Assembly (NCBI GenBank): GCA_017466665.1
Contig: JAFTTQ010000106.1
Location: 1 to 37,147, forward strand
Source of the DNA: Oscillospiraceae bacterium
Lineage (GTDB): Bacteria; Bacillota; Clostridia; Oscillospirales; Oscillospiraceae
Direction: 5' to 3'
DNA length: 37,147 nucleotides
The translations under genes and the position numbers were made by a program. Numbering within the stretch: the first letter of the stretch is position 1; the number at the start of each line of letters is the position of its first letter. The notes under the pieces are model-generated. The model worked only from the letters and a program-made list of their open reading frames with translations, had not been told where the DNA came from and ran no database searches. This document shows positions 25,726 to 32,420 of this stretch, one piece after another.

Positions 25726-25887
25726 GGGCACCTCTAAAAACTGATTTTTAGTCGGGTGCCTAAAGATTTTGACACAAATAAAAGTTCAGAAAACGCAGGA
25801 ATACTTTGTGTATTTGGGGTTTTTTGAACTGAATAGGTGGGTCAAAAGATTGGGCATCCCGGCAAAAAGGAGTTTTTAGAGGTGCCC
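25726..25887. mobile_element. MITE-like element with perfect 17-bp terminal inverted repeats
   Basis: GGGCACCTCTAAAAACT at 25726-25742 is repeated perfectly and inverted at 25871-25887, bounding 162 bp. No transposase is encoded; only a short spurious ORF crosses it. It sits between two co-oriented lipoprotein genes and lies inside the presumed operon. I see no clear target-site duplication at its edges. It looks like a non-autonomous derivative of a DDE-type insertion sequence; the parent family is not identified. Confidence 0.8.
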
Positions 25888-25893
25888 AATGGG

Positions 25894-25919
25894 CTATGAG
25901 GGCTAAAAAGCCCTCATAG
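25894..25919 (-). terminator. Hairpin after the 935-residue lipoprotein gene, next to the MITE
   Basis: An 11-bp perfect stem (CTATGAGGGCT, loop AAAA, AGCCCTCATAG) starts 9 nt beyond the stop codon. On the minus strand CCCATT follows instead of a T run, then the MITE begins. It may have been a terminator or attenuator whose downstream part was displaced by the insertion. Confidence 0.45.
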
Positions 25920-25928
25920 TCAGTTTTA

Positions 25929-28736
25929 TTACAGTTGTTTGTAGTAGTAGCACATCTTACGCCAGGAGGTCTCAACACCCTCGAAGGTGTACTTATCCAT
26001 TACCATCTGCAGGATCTTGGCAAGCTGCTCGTCGACCACGACACAGCCGCGAAGCTCAGAAGCGCCGCTGGTGATCTTCTTCTTTTCATACTGGCGCATA
26101 ATTTCGGTGTAGTCCTCGCCTGCGCCGTGATAGATGCCATCAAAGACCTCTTCGACCTTGAACAGCTCATAGTAGGTCTCAAAATCAGCACCCCAATAGG
26201 TTCTCAGGTACTGAACCGTCTTTTCCTGATCGCCCTCATTGTATTCCAGCGCTGTCAGGATGAAGGTATCGTTCTCGTCCTTGCTGAAATCGAAAGCGCC
26301 CAGCTCGATCAGACCCTTAATATCGCCATCGGAGGAGATCGGTGTGGCGATGGAGGAGGTGGAATAAATGAAATCTGCATAGAGCTTGCTGCCCTTCTTA
26401 CCGTCGCCCAGGTCGTGATAGTAGATGCCGTCGTCACCCAGAACCACATCAATGCCGGGAGCAATGGTATAGTTCATAGCGCTGCCGGTGGCATCAGTGC
26501 TGTATGTGAAGGCTCCGGGAGAGGCACTGACAAACTGCTTGTAGCTGGAACCCAGATATTCAATATCGTAGTAAACATCGCCGATCTGCTCGTTGGTGGT
26601 CTTCAGGGCAATGTTGATATAATAGGACTTGCCGGCCTCCATGTAGTAGACCATGGACACCTCGCCCGCTTCATCAAACATTCTCTCATAGACATCAAGG
26701 GTATCCAGCAGGATCTGCTTATTCTCGTCAAAGATCCAGCCGTCAACACCGTCACGGGAATCGTTGCGGGAGGTAATGCGGTATACGCCGGAGCGGCTGG
26801 GAACAAACTTCGCAAACAAGCCGCGGGGCATAATAATGCGGTTATAGTGGAATACGTTGGTGGAAACATTCTTGCCCAGCTTTGCCTCGTAGGCAGAGAA
26901 AGGAGCCAGACCCTTGATGGGATCCTCCAACTGTTCCTTTGTGCCGTAGGACTGATAATACTTACAGGCCTTGAGCCATTCCATATTATCCTCGTCATCA
27001 AAGCCGGCGGCCTGGTCTACCTTCAGCAGCAGCTCATACAGCTCCTGGTTGACGCTGGTGATGCCGTAAAGGTTGGAGTTGAGCGCGTAGTTGGCATACT
27101 CCTCAAGCGCCTCGCCGTAGTTCTGACCGTCGATGAGGATATTGCCGTTATAGGCCATCATCCAAATGGAGTCTTCCTCGCTGAATTCGGTGGTGTTCAT
27201 CAGATCCACCAGCAGCAGGGGGCCGTTTTCAGAGCCAACGTGATAGTAGCCGTCCTTGCTGTTGAACACGATTTGAGCATATTCATAAGTAAAGCCGTCG
27301 GTAGTAGTGGCTGCCTTCTTGGGCAGGTAGGTAGCGGTATCAATATCGCTTTCCGATACGATCCGCAGATTCTTGATGTAGACAGTATCATCGCCCACAT
27401 CCGTTTCCGCGTCCTTCAGATAGCACAGCGCCACCTCGTAGGTGCCATCCTGCTCAGCCACCAGGGGATAGCAGGATTCCCATCTTTCTTCTGTGAAGAA
27501 GCCGGAAATGGCGTTGATATCCTGGTCATCCACGATGACATACATAATATCGGCACCGGTTTCCGTGGAACGCAGGAAATCAAAGGCAAGTGCCTCTCCT
27601 GCTTTCAGTGTCACATCCATATACATAATGGCATAGGAGTCTTCAATGAGCTGGTTGGATGCCTTCAGGCACCGCTCACCGTTCTTCTCAGTCTCAATGA
27701 AGGGCCAGGTGTAGGTAGCGCCCTCGCCCTCCTCCGGACGGAAGGTGACAGGCAGCTCGGATGCGCCCAAAATTTCAGCAACAGTCTCGGAATCCGCCAT
27801 CTCATAGGTAGGCTCGGGAACGATGGTCAGCTCACCGATGCTGTTATACAGCTTCTGCTCATAGTCGTCACCGGTCAAGGTTTCAAACAGGCTGGTGAAA
27901 GGACGCAGGCTGGGAATCGCACCGCTTTCCACCAACACGATCACGCCATAACGGTCAACGATCACAGAGGTGGGGTAACCGGCAATGCCAAAGGTGTTTG
28001 CCCAGGCCGTGGGACAGGCTGCCATGGGGAAGGTCAGCTCCAGACCCATAGCGGCAGGGAATGCGGCAATGGCCTCATTGGTTTCGCCCAGAGGATCCAG
28101 GGCGATAATGCCCACATCCTCCTGATACATCTGATATGCTGTTTCCATAAAGGGGAACTCGGTGACACACCAGCTGCAGGAGGTGTACCAGAAGTTAATC
28201 AGCACCATATCCTTTTCCTGCAGCATCTCAGACAGGGTGATCTGGGTGCCGTTGGGAGTGGTCACGGTGAAGTCGTACATCACATCGCCCAGCTTCAGGG
28301 TGGTTTCACCCAAATTCTCACCCATCACCAAAGATGAGCTCAGGGTAATGCTGGCACCGGTGCCGTTGAAGGTGTAATAGGGCTGCAGCTCATAGCCCTT
28401 GGGTACGCCGGACAGGCCTATGTAGTACTGACCGCCCTCAGGCAGATTGATGCTGGTGATACCGCCCTCGTCGGTCTGGCTGTATCCCTGCAGATTGGTC
28501 AGCGCTTCATCCGTATATACGGAAACAGCAACACCCTCCAGAGGCATACCGCCGGCAGACTGCACGCTGACACTGTATGCCACCGACTCGCCGGCAGGGG
28601 TAGTATCCTGGGGCTGAGTACCGTTAGGATCGGTGGTATCGGGGTTCTTGTCGCCGCAGCCGGCAAGGATGCCGCACATGGAGAAAACAACCGCCAAAGC
28701 CATCAAAAATGCAAGTAGCTTCTTCATTTTTTTCAT
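25929..28736 (-). CDS. Multidomain TlpA-like thiol-disulfide lipoprotein with intact CxxC
   Basis: Exported lipoprotein of 935 residues, lipobox LAGC. A carboxypeptidase-regulatory-like domain (about 48-130) precedes a TlpA/ResA-like thioredoxin domain (about 140-290) with an intact Cys187-Ser-Trp-Cys190 and the cis-Pro region GYPTSVIV. A beta domain (about 320-460), a first copy of the cluster's shared domain (about 480-600, ending EWLKACKYY), a PPC-like domain (about 635-735) and a second copy (about 770-935, ending SWRKMCYYY) follow. TlpA relatives reduce or isomerise disulfides outside the membrane; the substrate here is unknown. The reductant could come from the polyferredoxin-TlpA protein encoded by the convergent operon (inference). 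The start has TAGGAG 6 nt upstream. It is the first gene of the five-gene operon, behind a strong promoter. Confidence 0.9.
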   Translation of the reverse strand: MKKMKKLLAFLMALAVVFSMCGILAGCGDKNPDTTDPNGTQPQDTTPAGESVAYSVSVQSAGGMPLEGVAVSVYTDEALTNLQGYSQTDEGGITSINLPEGGQYYIGLSGVPKGYELQPYYTFNGTGASITLSSSLVMGENLGETTLKLGDVMYDFTVTTPNGTQITLSEMLQEKDMVLINFWYTSCSWCVTEFPFMETAYQMYQEDVGIIALDPLGETNEAIAAFPAAMGLELTFPMAACPTAWANTFGIAGYPTSVIVDRYGVIVLVESGAIPSLRPFTSLFETLTGDDYEQKLYNSIGELTIVPEPTYEMADSETVAEILGASELPVTFRPEEGEGATYTWPFIETEKNGERCLKASNQLIEDSYAIMYMDVTLKAGEALAFDFLRSTETGADIMYVIVDDQDINAISGFFTEERWESCYPLVAEQDGTYEVALCYLKDAETDVGDDTVYIKNLRIVSESDIDTATYLPKKAATTTDGFTYEYAQIVFNSKDGYYHVGSENGPLLLVDLMNTTEFSEEDSIWMMAYNGNILIDGQNYGEALEEYANYALNSNLYGITSVNQELYELLLKVDQAAGFDDEDNMEWLKACKYYQSYGTKEQLEDPIKGLAPFSAYEAKLGKNVSTNVFHYNRIIMPRGLFAKFVPSRSGVYRITSRNDSRDGVDGWIFDENKQILLDTLDVYERMFDEAGEVSMVYYMEAGKSYYINIALKTTNEQIGDVYYDIEYLGSSYKQFVSASPGAFTYSTDATGSAMNYTIAPGIDVVLGDDGIYYHDLGDGKKGSKLYADFIYSTSSIATPISSDGDIKGLIELGAFDFSKDENDTFILTALEYNEGDQEKTVQYLRTYWGADFETYYELFKVEEVFDGIYHGAGEDYTEIMRQYEKKKITSGASELRGCVVVDEQLAKILQMVMDKYTFEGVETSWRKMCYYYKQL

Positions 28737-28778
28737 AATGTTCTCCTATTCTTCGTTATGATTTCACCAAGAAAAAAG

Positions 28779-28820
28779 CCATAGTAAGCCATAGTAGGCT
28801 CATTATCCGTTCCATAGTAG
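28779..28820 (-). promoter_or_regulatory. Three direct repeats of CTACTATGG around the -10 box and leader
   Basis: Read on the minus strand, ACTATGG-type units occur at 28820-28812 (overlapping the -10 TACTAT), 28797-28789 and 28787-28779. The last two are exactly 10 bp apart. They may be tandem operator half-sites for a repressor or extra -10-like sequences. Confidence 0.35.
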
Positions 28821-28842
28821 CATAGAAATACAGTTTCGTCAA
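28814..28842 (-). promoter_or_regulatory. Strong promoter of the exported redox-lipoprotein operon
   Basis: On the minus strand, TTGACG (28842-28837) and TACTAT (28819-28814) are 17 bp apart. Transcription would begin near 28807, leaving a leader of about 70 nt before the ATG at 28736. Confidence 0.75.
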
Positions 28843-28998
28843 CAAAATTCTTTTACAGGCGGACAAGTATTTTTAATATGTAGACACTTTGCATACATTT
28901 CCACTTTTTTGTATATCGGCGGCGGACATTCTTTCTTTTAAATCTATAAAATAATATCCTTATATAATGAATAATATTTTTTTCATTTTGCAAAAAGC

Positions 28999-29025
28999 AA
29001 CAGGGAGGAAACGTCCCTCCCTGTT
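28999..29025 (-). terminator. Rho-independent terminator downstream of trxB
   Basis: A 10-bp stem (AACAGGGAGG / CCTCCCTGTT, 7-nt loop) is followed on the minus strand by GCTTTTTGC. It is the first terminator past the trxB stop at 29302, beyond the nested repeats. It also separates trxB from the redox-lipoprotein operon promoter. Confidence 0.65.
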
Positions 29026-29040
29026 CAGATCATCCTGCTA

Positions 29041-29302
29041 AACTCAAATTTATCGAACCAACCGATTACAACGCACTCGTAGGGGCCGATTGAGGCACAT
29101 CGGCCCTATTTCCAACCAATTTCACTAGTACTTTGTAACAGCTAAAACTTTGTGTCATTGCGAGCCCCGTAAGGGGCGTGGCAATCTCATATAATAAGCT
29201 GTACTTTGAGATTCCCACGCCAGTTTGAGAACTGGCTCGGAATGACAAAGTAAACTTTAAGCTGTTACAATGTAGTAGGGGCCGATGCGATAAACAGTCA
29301 TT
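29041..29302. repeat. Dispersed palindromic repeat, copy B, interrupted by another repeat
   Basis: The left half (AATTTATC, then CGCACTCGTAGGGGCCGATT) matches copies A and C. The right half resumes at TAGGGGCCGATGCGATAAAC near 29276. The middle hairpin arm is replaced by a different 147-bp element (29129-29275). Confidence 0.7.
29129..29275. repeat. Nested 147-bp palindromic element inside copy B
   Basis: The ends TACTTTGTAACAGCT and AGCTGTTACAATGTA form imperfect inverted repeats. Inside, TCATTGCGAGCC is mirrored by GGCTCGGAATGACA. TAG flanks both sides (29126-29128 and 29276-29278), consistent with a 3-bp target duplication. The TCATTGCGAG core resembles palindromic repeats dispersed in many bacterial genomes (from memory). 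There is no coding capacity. Confidence 0.7.
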
Positions 29303-30222
29303 TAGCTTTCCAATAGGTATTGCTCGATATGATGGGCGGCGCTGGCACCGTCAGCCTCCGCCGTAATGATCTGCCGTACCTGCTTGGTACGCACATCCCC
29401 CGCGGCATAAACACCGGGAATTTCCGTCTGTGTGCTCTCCCCCGCTATGATATAGCCGCCCTCATCCAAAGAAAGCTGACCGGCAAACAGCTCTGTTGCC
29501 GGCTGTCTGCCAATGCTGATAAAAAGTCCATCCACCGGGATCTCCTAATGATGGCCGTTCAGGACGTTTTGTATGCGCACCCCGGTGAGCTTTTCCCCGT
29601 GCAGCAGCTCCGTAACCTTGCTGTTCCACCGAAAATCCACATTTTCTGCCTTTTTCAGCGGTTCGTGGTAGACCTTGGTTGCCCGCAGACTGTCCCGGCG
29701 GTGGATCAAAATTACCTTTTTGGCAATACGGGAAAGCAGCAAGGCATCTGCCGCCGCGGAGTTGCCGCCGCCTACCACCGCCACTGTTTTGCCCCGGTAA
29801 AAGCTGCCGTCGCAGGCGGCGCAGTAGGCAACGCCTTTGCCAATCAGTTCCTGCTCCTTCTCCAGGCCTAAATGCCTGTGCCCCGCGCCGGTGGCGATCA
29901 CCACCGCCTTTGCCCGGTAAATCCCATCCAGCGTTTCTACAATTTTTTCCTGGCCACCAAGCTGAACAGCCACCACCTCTGAATTCACTGTTTCCGCACC
30001 GAAGCGCTCCGCACCCTGCTGTAATTTTTGTCCCAAAGTAACACCGTCGATACCGTCAGGATAGCCGGGATAATTGTCGATCTGGGTGGTTTCGTTGATC
30101 TGTCCGCCGGCATACAGCTTTTCGATCACCAAGGTGCGAAGTCCCGCTCTTACCGTGTACAGCGCCGCCGTATAGCCCGCCGGCCCGCCGCCAATCACGA
30201 TCACATCATAGTTATTTTTCAT
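29302..30222 (-). pseudogene. trxB: Thioredoxin reductase (NADPH) interrupted by an in-frame TAG
   Basis: Cytoplasmic flavoenzyme that reduces thioredoxin with NADPH; 306 codons in one continuous frame, the usual family length. Visible parts: FAD-binding GGGPAGYTAA (about 11-20), redox Cys134-Ala-Ala-Cys137 followed by DG, NADPH-binding VGGGNSAAADA (about 149-159), HRRDSLRA, and the second FAD motif IPGVYAAGDVRTKQVRQI near the C-terminus. Codon 226 (29547-29545) is TAG, between LNGHH and EIPVDGLFISIG, where the family needs ordinary sequence. A CAG- or GAG-to-TAG change explains it. The 5' product would lack the end of the NADPH domain and the final FAD contacts. The TAG is embedded in TAGGAG, a Shine-Dalgarno-like site before GTG and ATG codons, so the C-terminal piece might be restarted. 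Sequencing error is also possible. The start at 30222 has AAGGAG 9 nt upstream. Confidence 0.85.
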
Positions 30223-30243
30223 AATTCTTCACTCCTTTTCTTT

Positions 30244-30285
30244 AATATATCCCGTTTTCACTATTTCTTCCGTGATATTGTCACA
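30244..30285 (-). promoter_or_regulatory. trxB promoter with Crp-type operator centred near -41
   Basis: On the minus strand the palindrome TGTGACAATATCACG (30285-30271) is followed by GAAGAA and, after a 21-bp gap, by the -10 box TATATT (30249-30244). No good -35 box is present, as expected for a promoter that depends on an activator overlapping -35. The same arrangement is found at trx (32368-32409). Confidence 0.75.
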
Positions 30286-30420
30286 AATTGGAATTTTTCT
30301 TACTGACCGATTATAACGCACTCGTAGGGGCCGAGCCCCACAGCGGCCCTACAAACAACGCTACCAATCGGGCCGATGTGGGCTTCGGCCCCTACGGTTA
30401 ATGCGATAAACAATACTTTG
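30285..30420. repeat. Dispersed palindromic repeat, copy C
   Basis: It starts AAATTGGAATTTTTC at 30285, directly against the trxB operator, and ends near GCGATAAACAATACTTT. The internal arms are CGTAGGGGCCGAGCCCCA and GGGCTTCGGCCCCTACG. It fills most of the divergent gap between trxB and the Crp-family gene. Confidence 0.7.
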
Positions 30421-30434
30421 ACTTTTCGTTTGGA

Positions 30435-30464
30435 TTGACAAGCTGTTTTCCAAAATGGTATGAT
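30435..30464 (+). promoter_or_regulatory. Promoter of the Crp/Fnr-family regulator gene
   Basis: TTGACA (30435-30440) and TATGAT (30459-30464), 18 bp apart, lie 22 bp before the start codon. The perfect -35 box suggests expression without an activator. I see no TGTGA palindrome here. Confidence 0.7.
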
Positions 30465-30486
30465 AGCTTTGAAAGAAGGGGTTTCT

Positions 30487-31143
30487 ATGTCTTTATCTGA
30501 ATATTTTCCCATTTACAATAAGCTTTCCAAAGACGATCAGGAAGCACTTTTGCAGGTTTCCAGCCTGCACACTGTTTCCCAAGGCACCCTGCTCCACGGC
30601 GGCGGTGACGACTGTATGGGGCTTTTGGTGGTCAGATCCGGGCAGCTTCGTGTCTATATGACCTCGGAGGAAGGCCGGGAGATCACCCTATACCGTCTTT
30701 TGGGGCGGGATATATGCCTGTTTTCCGCCTCCTGCATTATGAACAGCATTCAGTTTGATATTATGATCTCAGCCGAAAAGGACACTACCTTTTGGATCAT
30801 TCCCCCCTGCTTTTACAAGCAGCTTATGGAACGGGATGCCGCCGTTGCCAATTATACCAACGAGCTGATGTCCACCCGTTTTACCGATGTGATGTGGCTG
30901 ATGGAGCAGGTGATGTGGAAAAGCTTCGACAAGCGGCTTGCCGGCTTTTTGCTGGAGGAAAGCATTCTGGAGGATTCCAAGCAGCTTAAGATCACCCACG
31001 AAAGCATTGCCGCCCATTTGGGCACTGCCCGGGAGGTGGTCACCCGGATGCTGAAATACTTCCAAACAGAAGGGGCTGTGGCTTTGACTCGGGGCAGTAT
31101 CGAGATCACCGACAGTGCCAAGCTGCAAAAGCTGTCACAATAA
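30487..31143 (+). CDS. Crp/Fnr-family transcriptional regulator, likely activator of trxB and trx
   Basis: DNA-binding regulator of 218 residues. The N-terminal cyclic-nucleotide-binding-like beta barrel (about 20-125) is followed by a dimerisation helix (about 125-160) and a winged helix-turn-helix (about 165-218). The recognition helix (GTAREVVTRMLKYF) keeps Arg182, Glu183 and Arg187, matching the CRP residues that read TGTGA. Palindromes of that type lie at the trxB and trx promoters on either side. The barrel has CLFSASCI where cAMP-binding proteins have their phosphate-binding FGE motif, so cAMP is unlikely. Four cysteines (CM, ICLF, SASC, PPCF) could sense redox state or a metal. The start at 30487 has AAGAAGGGG 6 nt upstream; an ATG at 30460 lies inside the promoter. 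It is divergent from trxB and convergent with the dehydrogenase. Confidence 0.9.
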   Translation: MSLSEYFPIYNKLSKDDQEALLQVSSLHTVSQGTLLHGGGDDCMGLLVVRSGQLRVYMTSEEGREITLYRLLGRDICLFSASCIMNSIQFDIMISAEKDTTFWIIPPCFYKQLMERDAAVANYTNELMSTRFTDVMWLMEQVMWKSFDKRLAGFLLEESILEDSKQLKITHESIAAHLGTAREVVTRMLKYFQTEGAVALTRGSIEITDSAKLQKLSQ

Positions 31144-31149
31144 CATACA

Positions 31150-31177
31150 GCGGCAGGCGAATCCCTTCGCCTGCCGC
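31150..31177. terminator. Hairpin between convergent regulator and dehydrogenase genes
   Basis: A perfect 12-bp stem (GCGGCAGGCGAA, loop TCCC, TTCGCCTGCCGC) lies 6 nt after the regulator's stop. No T run follows on either strand, so it may act as a bidirectional transcript end of modest strength. Confidence 0.55.
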
Positions 31178-31206
31178 CTGATTATTCATTGCTATCGCAT
31201 CCTGTT

Positions 31207-32007
31207 TTACGGTCTTAAGCCTAGGCCGCCCTCTAAGGTCAGGGTCTCACCGGTCATATACTTAAAATTCGGGTGGGCGATCTGCACGCAAACTTTGCCA
31301 ATATCCGCTTCCGGCTCGCCAAAATACCCCGCAGGAGGCGTATGCACATTTTTCTCAAAGGCATCGGGATATGCCTTTTGGAATTGCTCCAACTGCGCCG
31401 TCCACGCCAAGGGGCAGATCACATTGACGTTGATGCCGTCCTTTGCCCATTCCGTTGCCGCCACCCGGCTTAAGCCACGGATGCCCTCCTTGGCTGCAGC
31501 ATAGGCGCTCTGCCCGAAATTACCAAACAATCCGGCACCGGAGGCGAAATTGATCACGCTGCCCTTTGCCTTGGCAAGATAAGGGTAGCTGGCCTTCATA
31601 TAGTAAAACGCCGCATACAGCCCGGAGTACAGTGCCAAATCAAATTGCTCGGTAGTATGGTCAATCAGCTTCACGCCGGAAGCCGATGCCTGTGCGTTGT
31701 TAATAAGCACATCAATGCCGCCAAATGCTTCTACGGCCTTTGCCACCACATTCCGGGCAATGGCTTCGTTGTCAGCTCCGGCACTGATATCCGCCTGCAC
31801 AGGTAAAACCCGGATGCCGTATTCCCGTTCCAGCTCTTCCTTGGCTTCCTCCAGCTTTTTTATATTTCTTCCGGTAATTACCAAATTGGCGCCCTCTTTG
31901 GCATAGGCTTTTGCGATCCCGTAGCCAATGGAGCCGGCACTGCCGTCAGAGAGTACGGCTCTGCCGCCACCGGTAATCAAAACAGTTTTACCCTGAAAAT
32001 ATCCCAT
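31207..32007 (-). CDS. Short-chain dehydrogenase/reductase (SDR family)
   Basis: Cytoplasmic NAD(P)-dependent oxidoreductase of 266 residues. The nucleotide-binding motif is extended (VLITGGGRAVLSDGSAGSIG, residues 9-28), with an insert of about 8 residues relative to the usual TGxxxGIG. The other family features are in place: NNAQ in the NNAG position (about 108), the catalytic Ser in FASGAG and Tyr-x3-Lys in SAYAAAKEG (about 167-171). The C-terminus MTGETLTLEGGLGLRP is typical of classical SDRs. The substrate cannot be deduced. It starts 11 nt after the trx stop with GGAGG 6 nt upstream, so trx and this gene form an operon that is probably under the Crp-type promoter at 32368-32409. That link suggests a redox role, by inference. 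Confidence 0.9.
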   Translation of the reverse strand: MGYFQGKTVLITGGGRAVLSDGSAGSIGYGIAKAYAKEGANLVITGRNIKKLEEAKEELEREYGIRVLPVQADISAGADNEAIARNVVAKAVEAFGGIDVLINNAQASASGVKLIDHTTEQFDLALYSGLYAAFYYMKASYPYLAKAKGSVINFASGAGLFGNFGQSAYAAAKEGIRGLSRVAATEWAKDGINVNVICPLAWTAQLEQFQKAYPDAFEKNVHTPPAGYFGEPEADIGKVCVQIAHPNFKYMTGETLTLEGGLGLRP

Positions 32008-32018
32008 AAAATCCCTCC

Positions 32019-32333
32019 TTAGCTTTTATCCAGCAACGCCTGAAGCTGTGCCTTTGGCTTTACGCCCAAGGACTGTGCCACAACCTCTCCGTTCTTGATC
32101 ACAAACAGCGCCGGGATGCTCATTACCTGAAACTGGCTTGCCAGCTCCGGGTTTTCATCCACATCCACCTTGACGATCTTCACATCGGGATTTTCCTCAG
32201 AAAGCTCCTCCAAGACCGGAGCGATCATCCGGCAGGGGCCACACCAGGTTGCCCAAAAATCCACCAGCACCGGCTTTTCGCTGTTCATAACGATTTCCTG
32301 AAAATTATTCTTATCAGCATGAATTACAGACAT
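32019..32333 (-). CDS. trxA: Thioredoxin
   Basis: Cytoplasmic dithiol carrier of 104 residues, full length. The active site is [16 protein letters not shown] (Cys31/Cys34), and the cis-proline loop [13 protein letters not shown] is present. It passes electrons from thioredoxin reductase to target disulfides. The start at 32333 has AAGGAGG 8 nt upstream; an in-frame ATG at 32408 lies inside the operator and precedes the -10 box, so it cannot be used by this promoter. The gene is first in a two-gene operon with the SDR gene. Its promoter carries the palindrome shared with trxB. It lies downstream of the MATE gene on the same strand, so read-through from there is possible. Confidence 0.95.
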   Translation of the reverse strand: MSVIHADKNNFQEIVMNSEKPVLVDFWATWCGPCRMIAPVLEELSEENPDVKIVKVDVDENPELASQFQVMSIPALFVIKNGEVVAQSLGVKPKAQLQALLDKS

Positions 32334-32367
32334 ATCACAGTCCTCCTTAAATTTTCTTTGTGGCTTT

Positions 32368-32409
32368 AGTATACGCAATAATTCTTGATTCTTCTGTGAC
32401 AAAATCACA
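32368..32409 (-). promoter_or_regulatory. trx promoter with Crp-type operator centred near -41
   Basis: On the minus strand the perfect palindrome TGTGATTTTGTCACA (32409-32395; arms of 5, spacer of 5) is followed by GAAGAA and, after 21 bp, by the -10 box TATACT (32373-32368). No recognisable -35 box is present. Spacing and the flanking GAAGAA are the same as at trxB. Confidence 0.8.
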
Positions 32410-32420
32410 TAATACGAATT

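Noticed and set aside
25760..25978. 72-residue minus-strand ORF across the MITE-like element as a transposase
   Set aside because: No DDE or other transposase motif; it runs from a lipoprotein 3' end into the element and is too short.
25935..28337. 800-residue open frame on the plus strand opposite the 935-residue lipoprotein
   Set aside because: Antisense shadow of a well-supported gene, as are the plus-strand frames at 18080-19966 and 23105-24466.
28820..28870. Crp-type operator upstream of the redox lipoprotein operon
   Set aside because: I looked at the -41 position of this promoter, and of the 15225, MATE and CDF promoters, and found no TGTGA palindrome.
29545..29547. Pyrrolysine or genome-wide recoding of TAG
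   Set aside because: Only one in-frame TAG occurs in about ten thousand codons of confident genes, and the position is an ordinary loop, so a point mutation or error is simpler.
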